Of a stretch of 64,000 nucleotides of DNA, positions 34,601 through 42,967 are shown in pieces. Made by a program: the position numbers and the translations under genes. The stretch covers positions 98,624 to 162,623 of the forward strand of contig FR903071.1 of the NCBI GenBank assembly GCA_000438195.1. Direction: 5' to 3'. The DNA is from Mycoplasma sp. CAG:776 (GTDB lineage Bacteria; Bacillota_I; Bacilli_A; RF39; UBA660). The first letter of the stretch is position 1; the number at the start of each line of letters is the position of its first letter. Below the pieces are notes generated by a model. That model saw only the letters and a program-made list of their open reading frames with translations, did not search any database and had not been told where the DNA came from.

Positions 34601-34708
34601 TAAACCAGCAAAAAAGCCAACACCTAAAGCTACTATAAATAGTAAAGATAAAAACCTACCTATATTCTTACGCATTTTAACAAAAGATAGTTTATATAAA
34701 AGACGCAT
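31649..34708 (-). CDS. FtsX-like ABC transporter permease with a long extracellular coiled coil
   Basis: A 1,019-residue membrane protein. An N-terminal membrane helix is followed by a MacB-type periplasmic-core-like domain (about 40-220), a Glu/Lys-rich coiled coil (about 235-480), two FtsX-type three-helix blocks (near 500-630 and 890-1010) and a second extracellular domain between them. Such permeases move lipids or drugs, or transmit force through the coiled coil to cell-wall enzymes. The ATPase gene is directly upstream. ATG 34708 shares TAATG with its stop; TTG 34714 with closer AGGAG spacing is an alternative. Confidence 0.88.
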   Translation of the reverse strand: MRLLYKLSFVKMRKNIGRFLSLLFIVALGVGFFAGLRETTPDIEATLDNYYDEHNLMDFKIVSTMGLTEDDIASLEELKNIEKVVASYSVDTLIDGEAVRIHAIEEDINNVDLVEGNMPENNNECIADATKYKIGDTLTISKLSQEGILQNTTYKVVGLANSPMYLSRQMGIASIGTGELASFIYIPKENFNSEYYTEVYLTAKGSLKETAYEKGYEETTNLLLEELEELKPIRETKRYEEILEEATIEIRKIEDEANEKISIAEEELQEALEEINNGRTEIYNAKNEIITNENKLKEEEQNGLTKINNARLTWEESNKELKNTLASLGLTEETLETALNTVKSNITSIKEILNTLPTDDPKYAEYQKTLEELNNKKDNLQTLVTTSETLKNSKIEIDNSEKELEEQIKASQDKLNKAKEKLETQEQKIESAYEEYVAGENTLEEQKKELEAKINEAKSSLAKIEKPVWYLLDRTDNNGYSSIWDDAAKVDAIAGIFPIFFIIVVALMCFNTMNRMIEEERGEIGVLSSLGYGSFNIINGYLFYVFFATVIGVTIGLLIGYTLIPNIIYSIYNANYILPSLNINMKLLPFFIIILITLGLMSLIAIISCLKELKNVPATILRPATPKSGKKVLLEHIKFIWKRLSFTGKVTARNMFRYKKRIVMTVLGVVGSTALLLTGFGLRDSISGLADLQYGKINHYDALLVFQNSFKTIEEEWKSKLKEDNITEYLPIYQASFTFEAKDLTHDVYLIALENNTELNNFITLNSKVNENFTFPEDGVIISEKMADLLNVKIGDFIKLRNSNNELVVLPVSEIVENYTLHYVYMNKETYEKYFEKELEYNMIMTNLNEETSHEDFAEKWIDSGLVSTINFTEDNILVFDNMVKGLNLIIVLIIGASCMLAFIVLYNLTTINIAERIREISTLKVLGFYDKEVSSYVYRETLFLTIIGILIGLGAGIFLHMYVINVAETDNILFLHSIKWYSYIFSFLIIIFFTILVQIITNQKLKKINMVESLKSVE

Positions 34709-35409
34709 TACCAATCAAGCTCCTTTACGTCTTTTGGCTTCTTATTCATTTTTATTTCTTCAATTGTTCCATTTTTTAGGCGTATTACTTTATCTGCTAT
34801 TTCAGATATAATGGCATTATGAGTTATAATAATCGTAGTCATTCCTAATTCACGACAAGATTTTTGAAGTAATTCTAATATTTTTATTCCTGTTTTAGAA
34901 TCTAGAGCACCCGTTGGTTCATCACATAAAAGTAATTTTGGATTTTTAGCTATAGCTCTTGCTATTGCTACTCTTTGTTGTTCTCCTCCAGATAATCCTC
35001 CTGGAAAATTATTCATTCGATCTTTTAAGCCTACTTCTTCTAAAACTTTCTCTGGTTTTAAAGGATTCTTACATATTTGAACTGCTAATTCAACATTTTC
35101 TAGAGCTGTTAAATTTTGAACTAAATTATAAAATTGAAAAACAAAGCCGATACTATTTCTTCTATATCCAATTAATTCTTTTCTTTTGAAAGAAGTAATG
35201 TCTTCATTATCTACAATAATTTTCCCACTTGTAGCATTATCCATTCCTCCTAAAAGATTTAATATTGTCGTTTTTCCAGCACCACTAGGACCTAGTATTA
35301 CTACTAGTTCCCCTTTTTTAATTTCAAATGAAACATCATGAGCCGCAATAATTTTTACTTCTCCCATTATATATTCTTTTTTTACATTTTTTAGTTCAAT
35401 ATAACTCAT
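34708..35409 (-). CDS. ABC transporter ATP-binding protein, LolD/MacB type
   Basis: A 233-residue ATPase with Walker A GPSGAGKTT (near 40), Q-loop FVFQFYNLV, signature LSGGEQQRVAIARA and Walker B LLLCDEPTGALD, H-loop ITHN. The sequence GGMDxxTSG after Walker A is typical of LolD/MacB/FtsE-type partners of FtsX-like permeases. The gene is first in a two-gene operon with the permease and acts at the cytoplasmic face of the membrane. Confidence 0.93.
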   Translation of the reverse strand: MSYIELKNVKKEYIMGEVKIIAAHDVSFEIKKGELVVILGPSGAGKTTILNLLGGMDNATSGKIIVDNEDITSFKRKELIGYRRNSIGFVFQFYNLVQNLTALENVELAVQICKNPLKPEKVLEEVGLKDRMNNFPGGLSGGEQQRVAIARAIAKNPKLLLCDEPTGALDSKTGIKILELLQKSCRELGMTTIIITHNAIISEIADKVIRLKNGTIEEIKMNKKPKDVKELDW

Positions 35410-35442
35410 AGTATCCTCCTATCTTATTATAACATAGTTTTA

Positions 35443-36060
35443 TTATTCTTCAATGATTATTCCTTTACTATTTACTATCTCTAAAAGACTTAATAATGAT
35501 ATTTTAGAGCCTATTAAATCATCTAAATTAATTTTTACTTCTTCAAATTGACTTGTTCTTAAATCACAATTTTTAAAAATTGTATCAATAAAATTTTCAG
35601 ATATTAATTTACATCTATCAAATTTCATATTAGTGTATTTGTTATGCCGATGGATATTTTCCATTAATTTTGTGTCATTAATGTTACTATTATCTATTTT
35701 ACTATTTTCTACTTTCGAATATTCAATTAAACACTCTTCTATTAACATATTATTAATCGTACATTCGAAAATAGATACATTAATTAATTTACAGTTAATA
35801 AAGTAAACATTACTCCAGGAGTTACCACTAAAAGTTACATTATTTAATTCGCAATTTTCAAATTTTACTTTACCAAAAAAAGTGTTATCAAAATAAACAT
35901 TATTGAGCTTACATTTTTTAAAATAGATTTCTCGCATTGTCTCAAAATTTATATTTTCTTTGGTAATTGTCTCTTCTTCAAACCTTAAATAATTTAAAGT
36001 TAATTCTTCATGATTACCAAAATTTTCTTTTAATAATTCATGACTAAATTCCCATTTCAT
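35443..36060 (-). CDS. Pentapeptide-repeat-like protein
   Basis: A 205-residue protein with many loose A(D/N)Lxx-like units (e.g. FKKCKLNNVYF, FENCELNNVTF, FINCKLINVSI, FDRCKLISENF), here biased to Cys-Lys-Leu. It should form a right-handed quadrilateral beta helix. Function is unknown; some relatives bind gyrase. ATG 36060 has GAGG 6 nt upstream and overlaps the end of scpB by 17 nt in another frame; the start at 36120 would overlap further. It is the last gene of the scp operon. Confidence 0.75.
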   Translation of the reverse strand: MKWEFSHELLKENFGNHEELTLNYLRFEEETITKENINFETMREIYFKKCKLNNVYFDNTFFGKVKFENCELNNVTFSGNSWSNVYFINCKLINVSIFECTINNMLIEECLIEYSKVENSKIDNSNINDTKLMENIHRHNKYTNMKFDRCKLISENFIDTIFKNCDLRTSQFEEVKINLDDLIGSKISLLSLLEIVNSKGIIIEE

Positions 36061-36619
36061 CTGTTTCCTCTTTATAAATAGATGTAAATAATTCACTTTC
36101 TTGTTCGTTTTCTTTTTCACTATCTAATTCTGGTAATTCACTTAAACTTGACAGACCAAAACAATCTAAAAATTCACTCGTTGTGCGATATAAGTTGGGT
36201 CTTCCTGGCATTTTCGATTTTCCGGCTTCTTTTACAAGTCCTTTTGCTACTAATTTTCTAATAATATGATTACTACTTACCCCTCTCATCGCATCTATTT
36301 CGACTCTCGTAATTGGTTGATTATAAGCAATAACTGCTAAAACTTCTAGACTAGAAGGGCTAAGAGTATTAGCTTCTGGGTTTTCAATTAGTTTCTGATA
36401 ATATTCTTTATGTTCTTCTTTGGTTGTTAGTTTAAAGGCATCTCCAAGATAACTAATTCTAATTCCTCTATTATCACTTTCATAACTCTCTTTTAATTTT
36501 AATAGAAGTTCTTTTGCTTCCTCTAAATTAATATTCATTACTTCACATAAATTCTTTAAATTAATCCCTTCATCACCAACAACAAATAAAATACCTTCTA
36601 AAATGCCTAATTTATTCAT
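36044..36619 (-). CDS. scpB: Chromosome segregation and condensation protein ScpB
   Basis: A 191-residue protein with two winged-helix domains. Landmarks are LGILEGILFVVGDEGI, SPSSLEVLAVIAYNQPITRVEID, MRGVSSNHIIRKLVAKGLV and GRPNLYRTTSEFLDCFGL. ScpB binds ScpA, which bridges SMC heads, to organise chromosomes. Its start overlaps the end of scpA by 8 nt, so translation is coupled. Confidence 0.92.
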   Translation of the reverse strand: MNKLGILEGILFVVGDEGINLKNLCEVMNINLEEAKELLLKLKESYESDNRGIRISYLGDAFKLTTKEEHKEYYQKLIENPEANTLSPSSLEVLAVIAYNQPITRVEIDAMRGVSSNHIIRKLVAKGLVKEAGKSKMPGRPNLYRTTSEFLDCFGLSSLSELPELDSEKENEQESELFTSIYKEETDEMGI

Positions 36620-37346
36620 GAATATTGCTCCTTTCTATTAAAATTGGTTTAAAATTGTCTTCTTGAGTTAAAGTGATTTCATCATTTTTACTCATTGTTA
36701 AAATGGATAAAAAAGTGACGATTAGAAAATCTCTATTCGGTTCACTAAATAATTCTAAAAATTCCACTTTATCTCTTACTTGTAATATTTTTCTAATATC
36801 TTCTATTCTTCGTTCAATACTATACTCTTTTTTTGTAACTTTTGTATTTAAAGGTTTATTATACTTTTCTCTTTCTTTTAATTTCTTTAAAGCATCTACT
36901 AAATCTTCTAAATGTACATCGCCAAAATTGATATTTCCCTTCTCTAGAAAAGCATTTAAATTCATAGGACTTTTCGTATAAAAGTTATTTCTTTTATTTT
37001 CTAGTTCTACTAGACTTTCACTTAATTTTTTATATTTTTCATATTCGATTATTTTTCTTTTTAAATCTTCTTCTGATTCAATTGAAAATTCATCATCACT
37101 TATTTCTTCTTTTTCTTCATCATGAACTAACATCTTACTTTTTAAATGAATTAGTTCTGATGCCATCACTAAATAGGAACTCGCAATATCAATATTTCTA
37201 TGCTTTTCTTCTTCAATAAATTTCAAATATTCTTCAATAATTATCTTAATATCAATTTCATAAATATTCATCTTGGATGTTTTAACAAGATGTAAAAGAA
37301 GGTCTAAAGGACCTTCAAAATCATTAATACTAAATTTATATTCCAT
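36612..37346 (-). CDS. scpA: Segregation and condensation protein ScpA (kleisin)
   Basis: A 244-residue kleisin. The N-terminus FEGPLDLLLHLVKTSKMNIYEI is diagnostic, followed by YLVMASELIHLKSKMLV and an acidic linker; the C-terminal winged helix ends FLSILTMSKNDEITLTQEDNF. It closes the SMC ring with ScpB. The smc gene is not in the window. It lies 12 nt after the hypothetical gene at 37358. Confidence 0.93.
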   Translation of the reverse strand: MEYKFSINDFEGPLDLLLHLVKTSKMNIYEIDIKIIIEEYLKFIEEEKHRNIDIASSYLVMASELIHLKSKMLVHDEEKEEISDDEFSIESEEDLKRKIIEYEKYKKLSESLVELENKRNNFYTKSPMNLNAFLEKGNINFGDVHLEDLVDALKKLKEREKYNKPLNTKVTKKEYSIERRIEDIRKILQVRDKVEFLELFSEPNRDFLIVTFLSILTMSKNDEITLTQEDNFKPILIERSNIHE

Positions 37347-37357
37347 ATTATCACGTC

Positions 37358-38311
37358 CTAATTACAATCGAAACCTGATGCTTCCATTTCAAAATTTACT
37401 ACTCTGGGATCAGTATCTAATTTAAAAGTGTCAGCATTAAAAATATAAGTACGACTGGCTTCTTCTAAATCTACAATTGTTGTTATATTAAACCCACTTG
37501 TATTATTAAATAGTGTTGATGTTATTCCTTTCGTAGTGTTATAATTGTTTACTAATGATTGATAATTATTATAAATATTTTCATAATCAGGGTCGGTCGT
37601 AAGATATTGTACTGTACTTGTTAATCCTTGTAATTTACTATTTTTAAAATTATAAGTTATTGTTTCATGATTATTTTTACATACTAAGTTAGCATTTCCT
37701 TCTGTATCTTCTGTTAGAGTTATCGCTGGATAATCTTCTTCCGTTTTTTGTACTAAAACAATATAACCAACTGTTTGACTTGTTGAAGCAGAAATATTTT
37801 TGGTATAAGTTTTAAATGCCCCAGCAGCTAAAACGTCTTCATTTACTAATTTTACTCTTTCTAATAGAGTTCGCTCCGTATTATAGATTTCTATATAATA
37901 ATTTAACTCTTCTATATCTTGATAACTATTTGTATTATTAGTTACACTATAAGTTAATGTGTTATTTATGGTATCTATTTTTATATCACTTACTATTACT
38001 TCTTCGCGTTCAATTTTTAAATTTTCAACATATGCATAAAATTCTTCGTCTTCATTTTGATCAGGATCTTCTGGCTCTTTTGAATCATCTGGATCACTTG
38101 GCGTAGGTGTTGGTTTTACAATTGGTGTAGGGTTTAAATATTCATTAACAATTGAAGATATTTCTGGTAAAAATATTACTACTAAAACAAAAATAGTTAA
38201 AATTATGAAAATGCCAATTGAAGTTCTTTTTCTATTTTCAAATTCCCCTATTGCTATTGGTTTTAATTCGTCTTGTTCTACTTTTATATTTTTATATTTT
38301 TTTTTGGCCAT
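37358..38311 (-). CDS. Hypothetical membrane-anchored protein
   Basis: A 317-residue protein: cytoplasmic basic N-terminus, one membrane segment (about 33-52), a Pro/Asp/Glu-rich linker (TPTPSDPDDSKEPEDPD), and an extracellular domain of beta strands with two cysteines (NLVCKNN and the final FDCN). No family is recognised. It is the first gene in the scpA-scpB operon, an order seen in related low-G+C gut bacteria as far as I can judge. Function is not known. Confidence 0.65.
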   Translation of the reverse strand: MAKKKYKNIKVEQDELKPIAIGEFENRKRTSIGIFIILTIFVLVVIFLPEISSIVNEYLNPTPIVKPTPTPSDPDDSKEPEDPDQNEDEEFYAYVENLKIEREEVIVSDIKIDTINNTLTYSVTNNTNSYQDIEELNYYIEIYNTERTLLERVKLVNEDVLAAGAFKTYTKNISASTSQTVGYIVLVQKTEEDYPAITLTEDTEGNANLVCKNNHETITYNFKNSKLQGLTSTVQYLTTDPDYENIYNNYQSLVNNYNTTKGITSTLFNNTSGFNITTIVDLEEASRTYIFNADTFKLDTDPRVVNFEMEASGFDCN

Positions 38312-38353
38312 AACAATCCCTTCTTACTATTTAAAATTATATCAAAAAAATGG

Positions 38354-38382
38354 CAAAATAAAAAGGACTATTTAATCCTTTG
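38354..38382 (-). terminator. Rho-independent terminator of the spoVA operon
   Basis: Minus strand AAAGGA/TCCTTT stem with 8-nt loop, followed by TTATTTT. Confidence 0.6.
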
Positions 38383-38722
38383 GTTTAAAAATTAAGGCTA
38401 CTAATGAGGCAAATACTATAGATCCTACTATGGCAACACTAGATTTAGTAAGCATTCCTGAGAAAATTCCTAAAACTCCCATTTTTTCAAATCCTTCTAA
38501 AGCTCCTGTATATAACATATAGCCAAAATTAGAAATAATGGATGTTGCTCCCCCTCCGGCTAACTCAATTAATTTATCATATATGCCAAAGAAAGCTAGA
38601 ATACTTCCTAGTACTGTAAATAGTGAAGTTACATGTCCAGGAGTTAGTTTAGTATTATCTAATATAATCTGCCCTAATGCACAAAACGTTCCGGCAATTA
38701 GAAATGCCCATATAAATGTCAT
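38372..38722 (-). CDS. spoVAE: Stage V sporulation protein AE (SpoVAEb)
   Basis: A 116-residue membrane protein with three or four hydrophobic segments and family landmarks FCALGQIILDNTKLTPGHVTS and LAGGGATSIISNFGYML. SpoVA proteins form the inner-membrane channel that moves Ca-dipicolinate into the forespore and out at germination. ATG and the spoVAD stop share a base (38722). Third gene of the operon. Confidence 0.9.
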   Translation of the reverse strand: MTFIWAFLIAGTFCALGQIILDNTKLTPGHVTSLFTVLGSILAFFGIYDKLIELAGGGATSIISNFGYMLYTGALEGFEKMGVLGIFSGMLTKSSVAIVGSIVFASLVALIFKPKD

Positions 38723-39696
38723 TATAATACCTCCAAACTTATTGCATGGGCAATTCCTGGAATTCCCAATTTTTGATTTGCTAATTGAACTGATTGTAAT
38801 GATCCTGTTGCTATAATTAAAATCTTTTTATATTTTTTATAACATAATACTTTATCAAATAAAACTAATGGTAACGCTACCGGTCCACTTGCTCCAGCAT
38901 AGGTATCTTGAGCATTTGTATATATTTCACATCCAGCGTCCATATATTTTTTTAAATTAATATTATAATTCTTATTTAACATTTCTATAAAAATTTCTCT
39001 TCCTACTAAACCTAAATCACCAGTTAATACTAAATCATAATAGTTAATGTTTCTTTTCATTTCATTTAAGTGGGTATTTAGAGTATCTGCAGCAGCTGGA
39101 GCCATGACTGCTCCCATATTATTGGTATCATTTATTCCCATGTCTATAGCTTTTCCAATTGTTGCACTTTCTACTTTTATACCTGTTTGTTCACTTGTTA
39201 GTAAGGTGGAAATGGCTGCTGTAGTTGTAAAAGTTGTTGTATGTTTTTTAACTGCTCCATATTCAACTGGATATCTAAATTGTCTTTCAGCATTTAGATT
39301 ATGAGAACTCGTTATTGCTATTATATTTTTAGCTAACTTACCACTTATTAGTGAGGCTCCAAGCATTAATTCTTCCGCATAAGTTGCGCAAGCACTATAT
39401 ATTCCTAAATATGGAATATTAAATTTACTGGCATTATAACTAGAAATAGATATCTGATTGATTAGATCTCCTCCTAATAAAAAATCCACTTTATTTTCGG
39501 TTAAACGATTTTTATTTAATAAATTATTTAGTACTATTTTTTGCATCTTTATTTCCGCTTGTTCGAATGTTTTTTCACCATAATAGTAATCATCCATTAC
39601 TAAATCATAATTTTTTAGTAATCCATCTCTTTCTAATGGTCCAACTATAGAAAAATTATCTTTTATATATACATTATTAAATTTTTTACTAGCCAC
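38722..39696 (-). CDS. spoVAD: Stage V sporulation protein AD (SpoVAD)
   Basis: A 324-residue protein of thiolase-like fold, known to bind dipicolinic acid on the outer side of the spore inner membrane. Landmarks include GLGLVGREIFIEML-like DLGLVGREIFIEML, YLGIYSACATYAEELML, SSHNLNAERQFRYPVEYGA and DAGCEIYTNAQDTYAGASG. The start overlaps the end of spoVAC by 8 nt. Confidence 0.92.
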   Translation of the reverse strand: MASKKFNNVYIKDNFSIVGPLERDGLLKNYDLVMDDYYYGEKTFEQAEIKMQKIVLNNLLNKNRLTENKVDFLLGGDLINQISISSYNASKFNIPYLGIYSACATYAEELMLGASLISGKLAKNIIAITSSHNLNAERQFRYPVEYGAVKKHTTTFTTTAAISTLLTSEQTGIKVESATIGKAIDMGINDTNNMGAVMAPAAADTLNTHLNEMKRNINYYDLVLTGDLGLVGREIFIEMLNKNYNINLKKYMDAGCEIYTNAQDTYAGASGPVALPLVLFDKVLCYKKYKKILIIATGSLQSVQLANQKLGIPGIAHAISLEVL

Positions 39697-40126
39697 CGAT
39701 AATCACTCTCACAATCACTAATATAAATGCTGATAATATTCCATATAATATTACACTACCAGCTAGTTTAAAAAAGTTAGAACCCAGTCCTGTTATTAAT
39801 CCCTCTTTTTTATAATCTAAAGCACTACTAGATACCGAATGGGCAAAACCAGTTGTAGGAATCAGTAATCCAGCTTTTGATTTGCTCATCCAATTATCAA
39901 AAAATCCTAATGCTGTAAATAGAGATGCTGTAAATATGATTATTAAACACGTCCATGCCCCCGCTACTATCCTTGTTAAATCAAAGAAATTCATTAATAA
40001 AACAATTAGACCTTCGGCAATAAATCCAACCATTCCACCAATTAAAAAGGCATATACAACATTCTCCAATTTATTTTCTTTAGGCTCATATTTTTTTACT
40101 AATTTTTTATATTCCTCTTTATTCAT
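39689..40126 (-). CDS. spoVAC: Stage V sporulation protein AC (SpoVAC)
   Basis: A 145-residue membrane protein with four hydrophobic segments; AFLIGGMVGFIAEGLIV and GLLIPTTGFAHSVSSSALDYKKEG are typical. In B. subtilis SpoVAC is a mechanosensitive channel for dipicolinate release. ATG 40126 follows GGAGGT at 4-5 nt. It is the first gene of the spoVAC-D-E operon. No sigF or other spoVA members are adjacent. Confidence 0.92.
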   Translation of the reverse strand: MNKEEYKKLVKKYEPKENKLENVVYAFLIGGMVGFIAEGLIVLLMNFFDLTRIVAGAWTCLIIIFTASLFTALGFFDNWMSKSKAGLLIPTTGFAHSVSSSALDYKKEGLITGLGSNFFKLAGSVILYGILSAFILVIVRVIIGG

Positions 40127-40154
40127 AATTACCTCCATTTTTATTATGAAAAAT

Positions 40155-40187
40155 TAAAAAAAAGTTATACCAAATTTTGTATAACTA
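40155..40187 (-). terminator. Rho-independent terminator
   Basis: Minus strand AGTTATAC/GTATAACT stem followed by eight T residues; it ends the YdcF-like gene. Confidence 0.75.
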
Positions 40188-40192
40188 TTTCT

Positions 40193-40888
40193 CTATTCCT
40201 TTTTATTTTCTTTAATATTTAAATCAATACTACCTTGATCATTTGTTATATCCCCATTCCCACTTACTGGTATTTCTTCTCCTAAATAAGTAGGTTCTGG
40301 TTTAAACAAACATTTTATAAAATCTTTATCTCGTGCTAATATCTCTCTTAATTCTCTAGACATTGCTCCATTATAGTCATTAGGAACTGCCTCTATTCCA
40401 TAAGCTTCTAAATCAAAAGAATTCGCGATATATAATGCTCGATATAAATGATATTTTTGGGTTACAATAATTATTTTTTCCGCTCCAAATATTTCTTTAG
40501 CTCGTACTATACTATCATATGTAGAAAATCCTGCGTGATCCATGAAAATATCTTCAGAAGGAATTCCGGCTTCTATTGCATATTCTTTCATAGTGTTTAC
40601 TTCGTCATATGATTCTTCTCCATGATCTCCACTCATAATTATTTTGGTCGGCTTTTGTTCATATAATGAAATGGCTGTTAATAAGCGATCTTCTAGCATA
40701 GGACTAGGCTTGTCTCCCCAGATAGCTGCTCCTAAAACTAAAATACAATCTATATCTTCTAAATCTATGTAATCTTCTTCACTAATTATCTGCTTACTTG
40801 TGGATATTTTTACACCAAAGTTTACACTTAAAACTCCAATTATTCCAATTATCAATATTATAATAATCCATTTTATTATTTTCTTCAT
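40193..40888 (-). CDS. YdcF/SanA-family (DUF218) envelope protein
   Basis: A 231-residue protein with an N-terminal membrane anchor (about 7-24) and a DUF218 domain: CILVLGAAIWGDKPSPMLEDRL, IIMSGDHGEESYDE, STYDSIVRAKEIFG, VTQKYHLYRALYIA. Relatives (SanA, ElyC) are tied to envelope integrity; the reaction is not known. It lies in a single-gene unit between tRNA-Cys and the spoVA operon. Confidence 0.85.
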   Translation of the reverse strand: MKKIIKWIIIILIIGIIGVLSVNFGVKISTSKQIISEEDYIDLEDIDCILVLGAAIWGDKPSPMLEDRLLTAISLYEQKPTKIIMSGDHGEESYDEVNTMKEYAIEAGIPSEDIFMDHAGFSTYDSIVRAKEIFGAEKIIIVTQKYHLYRALYIANSFDLEAYGIEAVPNDYNGAMSRELREILARDKDFIKCLFKPEPTYLGEEIPVSGNGDITNDQGSIDLNIKENKKE

Positions 40889-40930
40889 ATTAACTATCCT
40901 TTTCTATAAATAATATAGCATATTTTTATA

Positions 40931-40960
40931 AAAAAAAGAACTACTTCTAAAGTAGCTCTT
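40931..40960 (-). terminator. Terminator downstream of tRNA-Cys
   Basis: Minus strand AAGAGCTACTT/AAGTAGTTCTT stem with 3-nt loop followed by seven T residues. Confidence 0.75.
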
Positions 40961-40970
40961 AATAACTTAA

Positions 40971-41044
40971 TGGAGGGGCCTACCGGATTTGAACCGGTGC
41001 TCGGGGAGTTGCAGTCCCATGCCTTACCACTTGGCTAAAGCCCC
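40971..41044 (-). tRNA. tRNA-Cys (anticodon GCA)
   Basis: A 74-nt gene with encoded CCA, acceptor GGGGCTT/AGGCCCC, anticodon loop CTGCAAC (anticodon GCA) and T-arm GGTTCAAATCC. Confidence 0.95.
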
Positions 41045-41167
41045 ATGCAAGCGGAATAATACTGCTTTTCCACTGCACTTATCATTTTACACTATAGTTT
41101 AGCCTTTGTCAATTAGTGTAAAACTATTTTATTATTAAATTATATGTTTAAAGCATCTTTTTATTCA

Positions 41168-42967
41168 TTATAATTCTTTTCTTGTCTTTAATTCATTATA
41201 TAAGATTAAAATTAATGACGGTAAAGCAAAAACACATGGTAAAATATATCTAAAATATGTATTCGCTGGGCCTACAATACATACTAAAATTAACGAGAAA
41301 GCTGGTAACAATAAAACAATGTATTTTTTCATCTTATTAACAATTAGCATTCCTAATAGTAATATATGTATCCACACAACCATTCCAATATTAGCAATAG
41401 TTCCTAGGATTGGAATATATGGGAATGCTTCGCCATACGCAGATAATATACTTCTTAAGCCATTTAAACCATTAAAATGATAATCAAACCCTGCTTCTGG
41501 TAGTTTATGGTTCAAATCTGTATAAATATACCATGCACTAGTATTTGGATAAAAATAACCATAAACATTATTAATTGTAGCATCAATATACACTCCAGGT
41601 CTTTTTAATAAATATTTAAACCAAACTTGAAAATATTCTTTTAGTTCTTCGTCTGTTGTGTATTTATTATATTTGTTTTTTACTTTATCTGATAAGTCTG
41701 GTTCATATCTTTCACCAAGATCATCATACCCTAATACTTTATCAATAATTTTTTTATCTTCATCACTTATTTCATCTCCATAATATTTCGCATATCTAGC
41801 TGTTTGCTGGAACGGTACCGATAACATCTCTCTAATGCTAGTATTAGCAATTTCTAAACTTGGAAGTAAAACTTTGTTATAACCTATATATATCGCAATA
41901 TTAAAGATGAAAATAATTAATATTGGTTTTCTTATTTCCTTTTTTAAAATCATAGCAAATGGTAAACTTAATACGATTGTATATATACCATTATTTCTAA
42001 ATAATATTATTAATAAAACTAATAGAGAAAATAATATATACTGTTTTGTCGTTTGCTTGTACTTCATTATATCATATAATTTTATACAGTATAATAATAT
42101 TAAAGATGAAAAAATAACATCTTTTACGGCAGTCATTGCATAAAAAGGAAAGAGTGGAACTAAAGCATAAATTCCTAAAATAATCAATATTAATTTTTTG
42201 TTTACTTTTATTTTATTCAAATAGTATATTGAATATGCAAACACACTAATTACAATTATCAACTGAACTATTGAATATAAAAACATTCCAAAATTTACAT
42301 TTCCAATTAAATATCCAACTTTAAATAATCCACCAATTAAAAGAGTATGAATAATAGGATTAAAGTTTGTAATATATACATTAGGATTTAGCAATACTAC
42401 ACTATCCATATATCTTGTATGAATCCCCATAACTTCTTTTATTTGATTTGCTGCATCATAATTAATAATTACAGGATAATAAGCTATAATATATGGTAAG
42501 TAACAAATAACTATTACTATGAAACTAAACAAGAATGGATGCTTATCAAATAAAGATAATATTTTCGGAAGTTTTTCATCTTTTATCTTTTTTTTTACTA
42601 CTATGTCATTTAGCAAATGAATTGCTGTATTAAATAATACAAAGTAGCCTATCATTTTTAAGATAGAAAATATAATAATAGAAACACTGCCAAAAACTAA
42701 AGATGAATTTCCAGCAACATCATAACTATATCCAAATACCATTAGCAAACTAAAAATAAGAGATATAACTCGGTATGTCATTTTTCCTTTAAATTTATTA
42801 AAGTATTTATTATAAAAAACAAAAAGGAATATTGCTAAAATTAAATATGTCAACATCATGGTATTAGAACGTCCAAATTTTAAACCTTTAGAAGTTATCT
42901 CAAATAATAAACTATAAGAAGTGATAATTCCTAATATAAGACAAATTATACTATTGTATTTTTTCAT
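41168..42967 (-). CDS. Polytopic membrane glycosyltransferase-like protein (DUF6020)
   Basis: A 599-residue protein with about 12-14 hydrophobic segments. The loop YYPVIINYDAANQIKEVMG with nearby Asp, and FNPIIHTLLIGG, fit the DUF6020 group, which is related to GT-C enzymes (ArnT/PMT) that use polyprenyl-phosphate sugars. The operon (GT2, DUF2304, GtrA, this gene; overlaps of 1-8 nt) suggests that a lipid-linked sugar is made, flipped and transferred to a cell-surface polymer. Confidence 0.75.
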   Translation of the reverse strand: MKKYNSIICLILGIITSYSLLFEITSKGLKFGRSNTMMLTYLILAIFLFVFYNKYFNKFKGKMTYRVISLIFSLLMVFGYSYDVAGNSSLVFGSVSIIIFSILKMIGYFVLFNTAIHLLNDIVVKKKIKDEKLPKILSLFDKHPFLFSFIVIVICYLPYIIAYYPVIINYDAANQIKEVMGIHTRYMDSVVLLNPNVYITNFNPIIHTLLIGGLFKVGYLIGNVNFGMFLYSIVQLIIVISVFAYSIYYLNKIKVNKKLILIILGIYALVPLFPFYAMTAVKDVIFSSLILLYCIKLYDIMKYKQTTKQYILFSLLVLLIILFRNNGIYTIVLSLPFAMILKKEIRKPILIIFIFNIAIYIGYNKVLLPSLEIANTSIREMLSVPFQQTARYAKYYGDEISDEDKKIIDKVLGYDDLGERYEPDLSDKVKNKYNKYTTDEELKEYFQVWFKYLLKRPGVYIDATINNVYGYFYPNTSAWYIYTDLNHKLPEAGFDYHFNGLNGLRSILSAYGEAFPYIPILGTIANIGMVVWIHILLLGMLIVNKMKKYIVLLLPAFSLILVCIVGPANTYFRYILPCVFALPSLILILYNELKTRKEL

